The notes beneath the pieces were generated by a model, which worked only from the letters and a program-made list of their open reading frames with translations, was not told the origin of the DNA and searched no databases. The position numbers and the translations under genes were made by a program. From Burkholderiales bacterium (GTDB lineage Bacteria > Pseudomonadota > Gammaproteobacteria > Burkholderiales > Burkholderiaceae_A): a stretch of DNA of 7,329 bases. Shown here in pieces: positions 1 to 6,040 of this stretch. Location of the stretch: positions 1-7,329 of the forward strand of contig JAURCW010000063.1 in NCBI GenBank assembly GCA_030828265.1. Direction: 5' to 3'. The number at the start of each line of letters is the position of its first letter. Within the stretch, counting starts at the first letter, position 1.

Positions 1-486
1 GGCATGATTAAAGTTCATTACGCCGATCTCTTTTCTGATGATCCAGGCCTTAAGCACCGACTCGTCGACCTTGGCCCCCGCATTTACGAGCTCTCCGATT
101 TTCTCGCCAATGTTATGCAGGTCGAGAATGTGCCGGGTAAGCTCTCGGGTGCGGTGACCTACCACGACAGCTGCAGTGGTCTGCGCGAGCTCGGGGTCTG
201 TGCCCAGCCTCGGCAGTTACTCAAATTAATACCAGGCGTCGAAGTCCGCGAAATGAAAGATGCCCGTGCCTGTTGTGGCTTTGGCGGAACCTTTTCACTC
301 AAATACGGTGCTGTTTCATCGGCCATTGTCGACGAAAAAATTGGCAATATTCAAGCCACCTCAGCTCAGGCGGTGGTGCTTGGTGACTTGGGTTGTATGC
401 TAAACATCGAGGGTCGTTTACGGCGTCTTGGTGACGACAAGACGCAGGTCTTGCATATTGCGCAAGTACTCGCAGGGGAGGTTTAG
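1..486 (+). CDS. lutA: Lactate utilization protein A (LutA/YkgE), CCG-domain iron-sulfur subunit; 5' end cut by the window
   Basis: This is the C-terminal part (about 161 residues) of the small iron-sulfur subunit of the LutABC/YkgEFG complex, which oxidises L-lactate to pyruvate in the cytoplasm. The frame is open from base 1, so the ATG at base 4 is most likely internal; the family is about 240 residues long, so roughly 80 should lie upstream. What remains is the second cysteine-rich CCG domain: the YHDSC motif (Cys at 172-174), the paired Cys in ARACCGFGG (271-276), and the later Cys in GDLGCMLN (394-396). These cysteines ligate a cluster in the heterodisulfide-reductase-type CCG family. 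The stop is TAG at 484-486 and lutB starts 3 bp later, so the two are surely co-transcribed. A glycolate oxidase GlcF-type protein is the main alternative, but the small size and the adjoining lutB argue for LutA. Confidence 0.9.
   Translation, partial: GMIKVHYADLFSDDPGLKHRLVDLGPRIYELSDFLANVMQVENVPGKLSGAVTYHDSCSGLRELGVCAQPRQLLKLIPGVEVREMKDARACCGFGGTFSLKYGAVSSAIVDEKIGNIQATSAQAVVLGDLGCMLNIEGRLRRLGDDKTQVLHIAQVLAGEV
475..481 (+). promoter_or_regulatory. Ribosome binding site of lutB
   Basis: GGGGAGG lies inside the last codons of lutA, 8 bases before the ATG at 490. It is a strong Shine-Dalgarno match. It supports the start at 490 over the in-frame ATG at 505, and suggests that lutB translation follows directly on that of lutA. 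Confidence 0.7.
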
Positions 487-489
487 GTT

Positions 490-1914
490 ATGCAAGTTCA
501 GTCCATGCATTTTCAGTCGCGCGCTGAACTCAAACTGCAAGACGCACGACTTCAGAAAAACCTGCGTCGCTTAGCCGATAAGTTTGTATCGGCGCGGGCT
601 CAGGTCATGACGGAAATTGATTTCGACGCCACCCGCGATGCGGCCGTCGAGCGTCGAAACAGGGCCATACAGAACCTAGATGTCTGGCTTGAGCTTTTTG
701 AGAAAAAAGCAACCGAGAGAGGCGCCACTGTTTTGTTCGCAGAGTCGGCGGCTCAGGCGTCTGAGATTGTCGTGAGCCTTGCGAAGCGCCACGAGGCCAA
801 AACTGTTACCAAGTCCAAGTCGATGGTGTCTGAGGAAATGGCCCTGAATGAGGCTCTGCGACGCGCAGGTGTTGAGCCCGTCGAGACTGATCTTGGCGAA
901 TACATTCTTCAAATCAACGACAACGAGCCGCCAAGCCATATCATCGCCCCAGTCATTCACAAGGACAAGGAGGAGATTGCTGACCTTTTTGCCCAGGTTC
1001 ACGATAAGCCCCGGCTTGACGATATTCCTGAGCTTACTCGCGAAGCACGTCAACAACTTCGGCCGAAGTTTTTAGCGGCAGACATGGGTGTTACGGGGGG
1101 AAACTTCGTTATTGCCGAAACAGGGTCTGTCGCCTTGGTGACGAACGAAGGCAATGAGGGTATGTGCACCATCATGCCCAAGGTTCACGTTGTGGTAACC
1201 GGCATTGAGAAGGTCTTACCCACCCTTGAAGACTTCGCCACCATGGCGCGCCTGCTCACACGTTCGGCAACGGGTCAGTCCATCTCGAACTACGTGTCCT
1301 TGCTAACGGGTGTCCGCAGCCAAGGCGAGCCGGATGGCCCTGACCATTTGTACTTCGTGCTTGTCGATGGCGGTCGTTCGGGTCTTTTAGGCAGTGAGTT
1401 TGAAGAGATGCTTCGTTGCATTCGTTGCGGCGCCTGCATGAACCACTGCCCGGTCTACCAAAAAATTGGTGGCCACGCCTATGGCTGGGTCTACCCTGGC
1501 CCAATGGGAGCCGTCCTAACCCCGTCGTACGCAGGCCTTGAGAACTCTCTTGATCTTCCCCAGGCCGCTACCTTGTGTGGTGAATGTCATGTGGTCTGCC
1601 CCGTCAAAATCCCCCTGCCAGACCTGCTACGCAAGCTTCGTGAGCGTCAGTTCGATCGGCATCTTCGCCCCTGGCGAGAGCGTTGGGCGCTTTGGGCATG
1701 GGGCTTCGTTGCCATGCGACCGCATTTGTACAGGCTTGTTTTTGGTGTCGCGAACCGGGCCCTGCGTATTATGGCTCGGGGTCGGGGCTACCTGGCCTTT
1801 CTTCCTATGGCATCAGGCTGGTCGAGGTTTCGTGATCTACCTGTGCCGAAGGGTAAAAATTTCGCCGATCGTTACGCGCTTTGGAAGTCATCGAGGCCCG
1901 AGACAAGGTCGTGA
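490..1914 (+). CDS. lutB: Lactate utilization protein B (LutB/YkgF), ferredoxin-type iron-sulfur subunit
   Basis: LutB is the large electron-transfer subunit of the LutABC L-lactate oxidation complex. At 474 residues it has the normal family length. Residues about 60-300 form the LUD-type domain (landmarks TKSKSMVSEE near 107-116 and TGGNFVIAETGS at 202-213). The ferredoxin-like part follows: CIRCGACMNHCP with Cys310, 313, 316 and 320, the GGHAYGWVYPGPMGAVL stretch at 327-343, and CGECHVVCPVKIPL with Cys363, 366 and 370. These are the expected ligands for two 4Fe-4S clusters. The C-terminal tail (about 395-440) is basic and aromatic. The start at 490 is backed by GGGGAGG. Downstream there is no lutC; the last 43 bp overlap the convergent pyrD. 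Whether lutC lies upstream of lutA or elsewhere cannot be seen here. Confidence 0.93.
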   Translation: MQVQSMHFQSRAELKLQDARLQKNLRRLADKFVSARAQVMTEIDFDATRDAAVERRNRAIQNLDVWLELFEKKATERGATVLFAESAAQASEIVVSLAKRHEAKTVTKSKSMVSEEMALNEALRRAGVEPVETDLGEYILQINDNEPPSHIIAPVIHKDKEEIADLFAQVHDKPRLDDIPELTREARQQLRPKFLAADMGVTGGNFVIAETGSVALVTNEGNEGMCTIMPKVHVVVTGIEKVLPTLEDFATMARLLTRSATGQSISNYVSLLTGVRSQGEPDGPDHLYFVLVDGGRSGLLGSEFEEMLRCIRCGACMNHCPVYQKIGGHAYGWVYPGPMGAVLTPSYAGLENSLDLPQAATLCGECHVVCPVKIPLPDLLRKLRERQFDRHLRPWRERWALWAWGFVAMRPHLYRLVFGVANRALRIMARGRGYLAFLPMASGWSRFRDLPVPKGKNFADRYALWKSSRPETRS

Positions 1915-2951
1915 ACCAATCGCGGGCCTTTGTAGATGAGGCCCGAATAAACCTGAATAAGGTCTGCACCCGACTTTAACTTGGCAAGACCATCTTCAGT
2001 GTTCATGATGCCGCCAACGCCAATAAGCCCCGTTCCGGGGCCAACCAACTGCCGAAGCTTACGAAGCACCAGACTTGACTGAATAGAGAGTGGCGCACCC
2101 GACAGGCCACCTTGTTCTTGGGCGTGTGGAAGACCTTGAATAACAGACTTGTCGATGGTTGTATTGGTTGCAACAACGCCCTCGATGTCGAACTGTTGAA
2201 TGAGTCTTGCAATGGTACCTATTGCCTCGTCATCAAGATCTGGAGCAATCTTTACAAAAAGAGGAACCTCTTTCCCGATGGACCGGCGTAGGTTTGCCTG
2301 CTCGGATTTTAAGCACTGCAAAAGTGTCTTTAGTAACTCTTCCGATTGGAGGTCCCGCAGACTTTGTGTGTTGGGCGATGAGATGTTTACGGTGATGTAA
2401 TCGGCCCAAGGGTAAACCGCCCGCAGGCAGATGAGGTAGTCGTCGACCGCCCGGTCAACTGGTGTGCTGGCATTCTTACCAATGTTGAGCCCAAGCACTC
2501 CTCTTTTTTCGGCGACCCAACGGGATGTTTTGACATTGTTCAAGAATGATTCGAGGCCGAGGTTGTTGAATCCAAAACGGTTGATAATCCCCTGCGCTTT
2601 AGGCACTCGAAAGAGTCTTGGCCGAGGGTTGCCTGGCTGTGGTTTAGGCGTCACGGTCCCTACCTCAATGAACCCAAACCCAAAGCAGCCAAGGGCGTCA
2701 ATCAATTCGGCATTTTTATCAAGGCCAGCGGCAAGGCCTACAGCATTGGGAAACCTTAGACCAGCCACTTGTTTTTCAGACGAGGGCAGTGGAGAGGAGG
2801 CTGGAAGCAGCCACGGTGCCCACCGATTCAGGCGATTTAGCGAGCCAAAACTTAGGTGGTGAGAGGTTTCAGGGTCAAGTTGGAAGAGAAGTGGACGCAG
2901 GGCCGGGTAGAGCTGCCATAGCCAATGCGAACTGCTAGGCCGAGCCGTCAT
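1872..2951 (-). CDS. pyrD: Dihydroorotate dehydrogenase (quinone), class 2
   Basis: PyrD oxidises dihydroorotate to orotate, the fourth step of pyrimidine synthesis, passing electrons through FMN to membrane quinone. The 359-residue product shows the class 2 pattern throughout: an N-terminal helical segment with ALRPLLFQLDPETSHH (17-32) that forms the quinone site and membrane contact, GLAAGLDKNAE (72-82), EVGTVTPKPQPGN (96-108), NRFGFNN (124-130), NISSPNT (189-195) with Ser192 matching the catalytic Ser175 of E. coli, KIAPDL (234-239), TNTT (262-265), and the FMN phosphate site GVGGI (311-315) plus YSG (335-337). It is about 20 residues longer than E. coli PyrD, mostly at the N-terminus. Its ATG overlaps the bpt stop as ATGA, and it is the last gene of the Nudix-aat-bpt-pyrD unit. 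Its 3' end overlaps lutB on the other strand by 43 bp, leaving no room for a separate terminator. Confidence 0.96.
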   Translation of the reverse strand: MTARPSSSHWLWQLYPALRPLLFQLDPETSHHLSFGSLNRLNRWAPWLLPASSPLPSSEKQVAGLRFPNAVGLAAGLDKNAELIDALGCFGFGFIEVGTVTPKPQPGNPRPRLFRVPKAQGIINRFGFNNLGLESFLNNVKTSRWVAEKRGVLGLNIGKNASTPVDRAVDDYLICLRAVYPWADYITVNISSPNTQSLRDLQSEELLKTLLQCLKSEQANLRRSIGKEVPLFVKIAPDLDDEAIGTIARLIQQFDIEGVVATNTTIDKSVIQGLPHAQEQGGLSGAPLSIQSSLVLRKLRQLVGPGTGLIGVGGIMNTEDGLAKLKSGADLIQVYSGLIYKGPRLVHDLVSGLDDFQSA

Positions 2952-3703
2952 GGGGCTTCTTGGGACTCATCAAGATCTTGAACGCGACGCCATTGCCCAT
3001 GGATAAGCATCTCTGAAGGCTTGAACCCCGCCTTGTAGGCCATTTTCTTACTTCCTGAAATCCAGTAGCCAAGGTAGAGGTAGCTGAACCCCAGCCGCTG
3101 GCATTCAGCAATTTGCCACAAAATGCCATAGGTACCAAAAGAGTTTTTGGGGTCCAAAGGGTTGTAGAAGGTGTAAACAGCCGAGAGTCCATCAGGAAGT
3201 CGGTCCACAATGCTGACCATGGCAAGTTCGCCGCTAGGATGGCGAAAGCTAATCAGCTCAGTCGAAACACGGCTTTGTAAGAGAAACTGCGCGTACTGAT
3301 CTCGACTGTCTTGATCCATGCCACCGCCTGCATGACGATGCGACTGGTAGGTCTGGTAGAGCCGATAGTGCTCGTCACGAAACTGCAGGGGCTCACGCTG
3401 AACAAGGAGCTGCTCGTTGTATCGTCGTATGAGTTTTCTCTGCGTCCGGTTTGGCTCAAACTCGCCGGCGGGGATACGTAAAGGTATGCATTCCCTGCAG
3501 CCATCGCAGTAAGGTCTGTAGGCGAAGGCACCGCTTCGACGAAAGCCCATCTGAACGAGGTCTCCGTAGAGCTCCGATGTAATAAGGTGATTGGGAGTAG
3601 CAACCTGAGAGCGCGCCTTGCGCGAGGATAAGTAGCTACAGGAATACGGTGCAGTGACGTAAAACTGCAGGGTCGCAACAGGGAGGTCTCGGAGGCTTGA
3701 CAT
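2948..3703 (-). CDS. bpt: Aspartate/glutamate leucyltransferase (Bpt, bacterial arginyltransferase-family protein)
   Basis: Bpt (often annotated Ate) moves leucine from Leu-tRNA to proteins that begin with Asp or Glu, creating an N-degron read by ClpS and destroyed by ClpAP. From the ATG at 3703 it has 251 residues, normal for the family. Landmarks: CSYL (22-25) and YRPYCDGCRECIPLRI (63-78, Cys66, 69 and 72) in the N-terminal domain, and the GNAT-like C-terminal domain with SIVDRLPDGLSAVYTFY (164-180), FGTYGILWQIAEC (189-201) and YLGYWISGSKKMAYKAGFKP (210-229). An in-frame extension back to 3748 would overlap aat by 43 bp and adds nothing family-like; the start at 3703 has a G-rich stretch (bases 3711-3716) seven bases ahead and lies 2 bp after the aat stop. 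Its stop TGA overlaps the pyrD ATG, so coupling to both neighbours is likely. Confidence 0.94.
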   Translation of the reverse strand: MSSLRDLPVATLQFYVTAPYSCSYLSSRKARSQVATPNHLITSELYGDLVQMGFRRSGAFAYRPYCDGCRECIPLRIPAGEFEPNRTQRKLIRRYNEQLLVQREPLQFRDEHYRLYQTYQSHRHAGGGMDQDSRDQYAQFLLQSRVSTELISFRHPSGELAMVSIVDRLPDGLSAVYTFYNPLDPKNSFGTYGILWQIAECQRLGFSYLYLGYWISGSKKMAYKAGFKPSEMLIHGQWRRVQDLDESQEAP

Positions 3704-3705
3704 GG

Positions 3706-4449
3706 CTATTCCCCCCAGAGTGTAAGTCTGGGAGGGTGCTCTTGCCAAGGAAACCCCGGTTTTTCTGTCTCCTTTGTAAGGACTGCTTCAAATCGCTCTC
3801 GGTCCATGGGCTGAGCTCCAAGAAACTGAAGGTGCTGCGTCTGTTGTTGGCAGTCGATGAACTGACCACCGTGTGCTTTCGCCCACTGCACAAGCATAGC
3901 CAGACAAATTTTTGAGGCGTTGGGCTCGAGGCTAACCATACTCTCTCCAAAAAGCATCTGGCCAATACTTACCAGGTAGAGCCCACCCAAAAGCCTTTGG
4001 CCGTCAAAGAGCTCAAGGCTGTGCGAAAGTCCACGTTCTTGAAGCTTTTGATAGTTCTGAATAATCGCGGGGGTGATCCAGCTTCCGTTTTGACTTTGCC
4101 TAGGAGCGGCGCACTGCGTCAGGATTGTCTGAAAGCAGCTATCGACCCGAAGCTCGTAGTGTCTTTCCACGGCCTGACGAATTGTTTTCACGAGCGACCG
4201 CCTGCATCGAAACGCATCGACCTGAAGAACCATGCGTGGGTTGGGTGTCCACCAGAGAACCGGTTCGCCTGGTCCCGACCATGGGAAGATGCCACTACGG
4301 TAGGCCTTCTCGAGCATCTCAGGGGTAAGGGACTGGCTTGCCGCAATTAGCCCGTTTGCACCATGCTGATCGGTTAACGCCCGCCTGCTTGAAGGAAATA
4401 CATCGCCCGGTTCTATCCAAGGAAGTCGAATAGGCGATGGCTCGGTCAT
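3706..4449 (-). CDS. aat: Leucyl/phenylalanyl-tRNA--protein transferase
   Basis: Aat attaches Leu or Phe from aminoacyl-tRNA to proteins with N-terminal Arg or Lys, marking them for ClpS/ClpAP degradation; it acts in the cytoplasm. The 247-residue product carries the family signatures in order: NGLIAASQSLTPEMLEKAYR leading to GIFPW (53-57), LWWTPNPRMVL (65-75), GSWIT (122-126), HSLELFDGQRLLGGLY (143-158), FGESM (167-171) with Glu169 corresponding to E. coli Glu156, NASK (177-180) and FIDCQ (197-201) with Gln201 corresponding to Gln188. Two spots depart from the usual consensus: GGLYLVSIG where GGLYGVxxG is common, and AASQSL where a glycine-rich GGxL is common. The core residues are kept, so activity is expected. 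The N-terminus is a little longer than in E. coli. It lies 9 bp after the Nudix stop and 2 bp before bpt. Confidence 0.95.
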   Translation of the reverse strand: MTEPSPIRLPWIEPGDVFPSSRRALTDQHGANGLIAASQSLTPEMLEKAYRSGIFPWSGPGEPVLWWTPNPRMVLQVDAFRCRRSLVKTIRQAVERHYELRVDSCFQTILTQCAAPRQSQNGSWITPAIIQNYQKLQERGLSHSLELFDGQRLLGGLYLVSIGQMLFGESMVSLEPNASKICLAMLVQWAKAHGGQFIDCQQQTQHLQFLGAQPMDRERFEAVLTKETEKPGFPWQEHPPRLTLWGE

Positions 4450-4458
4450 GAGGTTTCT

Positions 4459-4989
4459 TTAGCGCATGCTCTGATGATCGACAGGAAGCGAATGGTGAAC
4501 CTGCCTATCTTTAAAAAAATGCCTCAGGGCTGCTTCGACGGAGCGAAAGGCAATTTCATCCCAAGGAATCTCATGCTCGTGAAAGAGTTGGGCCTCGAGT
4601 GACTCTTCACCGGGATCAAGGTTTTCAGAGGTCATCTCAGCAAGGTAAAAAAGGTGCACCTGATTCGCAACCACGACATCGTAAACAGCCATAAGCTTAA
4701 TGGGCCTTACCAAGGCGCCAGCCTCTTCGAGTGTCTCCCTCAGAGCGCCCTCTTGAGTCGTTTCGTTTAACTCCATGAACCCGGCAGGCAGAGTCCATTT
4801 GCCGCTTCGGGGCTCAATGGCGCGACGACAAAGCAATACTTTTTCGTGAAAGTACGCAACGGTGCCCACGACCAGTTTTGGATTCTCGTAGTGAATCTCG
4901 CCGCACTTCGTGCACACCTGCCGCATGCGATTGTCGTTGGCCGGAATTATCTGTTGGGTCTGTGCCGCGCAGCGAGAGCAAAAGTTCAT
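4459..4989 (-). CDS. Nudix hydrolase with N-terminal zinc ribbon
   Basis: This is a Nudix-fold pyrophosphohydrolase, which splits nucleoside diphosphates linked to another group with the help of divalent metal. The 176-residue product starts with a four-cysteine zinc ribbon (CSRC at 4-7, CTKC at 26-29, then GEIHYENPKLVVG), followed by the Nudix domain. The Nudix box runs from Gly70 to Ala92: G70, E76, then RETLEEAGA with R84, E85, E88, E89 and G91. Thr86 and Ala92 replace the usual large aliphatic residues, as is common in this subgroup. The ribbon-plus-Nudix layout recalls NudC, but the protein is much shorter (NudC is about 257 residues) and the SQPWPFPxS-type NudC signature after the box is missing. 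The substrate cannot be named; NADH or ADP-ribose are guesses. It is the first gene of the minus-strand unit and starts 52 bp from the divergent tRNA gene. Confidence 0.9.
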   Translation of the reverse strand: MNFCSRCAAQTQQIIPANDNRMRQVCTKCGEIHYENPKLVVGTVAYFHEKVLLCRRAIEPRSGKWTLPAGFMELNETTQEGALRETLEEAGALVRPIKLMAVYDVVVANQVHLFYLAEMTSENLDPGEESLEAQLFHEHEIPWDEIAFRSVEAALRHFFKDRQVHHSLPVDHQSMR

Positions 4990-5024
4990 ACCCCATTCTA
5001 AGCGTGCAGCCTAATTAATTGTTG

Positions 5025-5030
5025 TATAGT
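5025..5030 (+). promoter_or_regulatory. Possible -10 element of the tRNA-fMet promoter
   Basis: TATAGT ends 11 bases before the tRNA, in an AT-rich stretch (5011-5032), and is followed by a short discriminator and a G/C-rich start, as in many stable-RNA promoters. No convincing -35 hexamer is seen at the usual 16-18 bp distance. On the opposite strand the same bases read TATACA, so the divergent Nudix gene could use an overlapping -10, also without a clear -35. Confidence 0.35.
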
Positions 5031-5041
5031 TAGAGGCTCGG

Positions 5042-5118
<77 letters not shown>

Positions 5119-5133
5119 GTTCTTCTGATCGCC

Positions 5134-5298
5134 ATGATCTTCAATAAACTTAAGAATGAATTACGAAGGTCGTCCAATCTTCGTCTGGTTTTGGTTTGCA
5201 TTCTTCTTTTAATGGTTGTCGGAATCGCTGAACACTTCGGATTTATTGTTTATCCTTCGAAAGAAGAAGTTCCAATAACCGGACGAGAGCTTGTTTGA
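5134..5298 (+). CDS. Small single-pass membrane protein, 54 residues, unknown function
   Basis: I do not recognise this family. The ATG at 5134 opens a 54-codon frame ending in TGA at 5296-5298. The product has a basic N-terminal segment (residues 1-17, with four Lys/Arg between 5 and 12 including LRR), then a strongly hydrophobic stretch at about 18-40 (LVLVCILLLMVVGIAEHFGF), then a polar tail of about 14 residues rich in Glu and Lys. By the positive-inside rule the N-terminus would sit in the cytoplasm. The case for a real gene is the coherent membrane-protein composition and the junction with the next gene: its TGA falls 2 bp before that gene's ATG. The weak point is the lack of a clear Shine-Dalgarno before 5134. 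An 18-codon frame at 5156 inside it looks spurious. Confidence 0.6.
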   Translation: MIFNKLKNELRRSSNLRLVLVCILLLMVVGIAEHFGFIVYPSKEEVPITGRELV

Positions 5299-5300
5299 GA

Positions 5301-5768
5301 ATGACAAACTGGTATTCACTTATTACCTTCGGGTACAGCGACTCTGAAGATCGCCTCTGGGTGAGGCTCACGGCGGAAGACTCGAACGCTACTTTTTGGC
5401 TTAGTCGCCGACTCGTCTCTCGGTTCTTGCCCGATGTTTATGGGGGTTTGATTGGGGATCAGTCGAAGGAGGCTGCATGCCTGGAACACGAACAGGCTGT
5501 GGCGGAATTGCGTGCTCAGGGTGGTGATAGCTCTCCCCCATCTCCCAAGCTTGAAGGCCTTCTTAGCCTTGGTCTTATCTCAACCATCCGATTCAGTCAG
5601 AACGAGGGTAGCTATTCGATGATCTTCGAGGGTAATGGCGACTCAGCGGGTTTTCGTTGTGACCGCAAGGCGGTGCATCGAGTGCTTGAAGCGCTTTGGT
5701 CTCGCCAGCGCGCCGTTGGCTGGGGGCTTCCTGCCCCGTGGGCCGAAGCCCTTGTGAACGATCAGTAG
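5301..5768 (+). CDS. Hypothetical protein, 155 residues
   Basis: I do not recognise a named family. From the ATG at 5301 the product has 155 residues, no signal peptide and no membrane segment. It begins with alternating hydrophobic residues typical of beta strands (WYSLITFGY at 4-12, RLWVRLT at 18-24), then FWLSRRLVSRFLPDV (32-46), CLEHEQAVAEL (60-70), a Ser/Pro-rich linker (77-82), a second strand region LISTIRFS (92-99) and SYSMIFEG (104-111), and a C-terminal helix with ALWSRQRAVGWGL (131-143). This suggests a small two-part alpha/beta protein, probably cytoplasmic. A TTG at 5295 is an alternative start that would overlap the upstream stop by 4 bp; the ATG is preferred only because it is the commoner codon, as neither has a good ribosome site. 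It lies between two other small unknown genes in one apparent operon. Confidence 0.78.
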   Translation: MTNWYSLITFGYSDSEDRLWVRLTAEDSNATFWLSRRLVSRFLPDVYGGLIGDQSKEAACLEHEQAVAELRAQGGDSSPPSPKLEGLLSLGLISTIRFSQNEGSYSMIFEGNGDSAGFRCDRKAVHRVLEALWSRQRAVGWGLPAPWAEALVNDQ

Positions 5769-5780
5769 GGGTAATCGCGC

Positions 5781-5990
5781 ATGAAGGAATGGCTTCTGAT
5801 TGTCTGGATAGGAACCACCACGAACTTCACGGTGATGGAGCGGCATTTGTCTGAAGAGTCCTGCAAGCAATCCGCTGAAAAGCTAAGGGCAAGCACTGAT
5901 CCCAAGTTCACCGTGGAATGCACCTCAGACCTGCGTGAAGGTCGCTCACAGTTGCCGAAGCCACTTGGCTCAGGCGGGGTGGCCAAGTAA
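5781..5990 (+). CDS. Hypothetical protein, 69 residues
   Basis: This small gene starts 12 bp after the previous stop. AGGGGT at 5767-5772, overlapping that stop, is a good ribosome site 8 bases before the ATG at 5781. The product opens with a short hydrophobic segment (EWLLIVWIGTTTNFTVM, 3-19), followed by a polar region with two cysteines (SCKQSAEKL, Cys at 28; FTVECTS, Cys at 47). That layout, a hydrophobic first strand followed by a helix with one Cys and a later strand with another, recurs in many small uncharacterised bacterial and phage proteins, and the two cysteines could pair. The opening segment is short for a membrane helix and there is no obvious cleavage site. It is the last gene of the run behind tRNA-fMet. 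Function unknown. Confidence 0.7.
   Translation: MKEWLLIVWIGTTTNFTVMERHLSEESCKQSAEKLRASTDPKFTVECTSDLREGRSQLPKPLGSGGVAK
5963..5988 (+). repeat. Inverted repeat at the end of the 69-residue gene
   Basis: ACTTGGC (5963-5969) and GCCAAGT (5982-5988) are perfect 7-bp inverted copies separated by 12 bases; one further U-G pair can form inside. The right arm covers the first base of the stop codon. No run of T follows on the plus strand, so it is not a standard intrinsic terminator. It may still be an RNA hairpin that protects the 3' end or slows polymerase. Confidence 0.4.
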
Positions 5991-6016
5991 CTTATAAGCT
6001 TTGCTTGAGATTCGCT

Positions 6017-6040
6017 AAAAAATTAGGACAACCGTTGTCC
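6017..6040 (-). terminator. Intrinsic terminator of the 166-residue gene, overlapping its coding end
   Basis: Read on the minus strand, GGACAA (6040-6035) and TTGTCC (6031-6026) pair around a three-base loop, then comes the stop codon TAA and a run of six T (6022-6017). The stem encodes the last five residues, GQRLS. The stem is short and of moderate stability, but the perfect inverted repeat followed at once by a T run is the classic arrangement. On the plus strand no T run follows, so it should act on minus-strand transcription only. Confidence 0.6.

Noticed and set aside
676..1504. Long open frames antisense to lutB (676-1056 and 1256-1504)
   Set aside because: They lie wholly inside a well-supported gene, have no ribosome sites and encode low-quality, Arg- and Ser-rich products typical of shadow frames.
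3704..3748. N-terminal extension of bpt to an upstream ATG at 3748 (15 extra residues)
   Set aside because: It would overlap aat by 43 bp, the added residues do not look like the family, and the ATG at 3703 has a G-rich ribosome site and begins where family proteins begin.
2200..4350. Plus-strand frames across pyrD and aat (such as 2464-2862 and 3997-4350)
   Set aside because: They are the reverse reading of conserved enzymes; no family resemblance and no start signals.
4459..4989. NudC (NADH pyrophosphatase / RNA decapping enzyme)
   Set aside because: The zinc ribbon and Nudix box agree, but the protein is about 80 residues too short and lacks the conserved NudC motif after the box.
5156..5212. 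An 18-codon frame rich in Phe and Trp inside the 54-codon gene, as a leader peptide
   Set aside because: No ribosome site, no hairpin-terminator pair behind it, and the overlapping 54-codon frame explains the region better.
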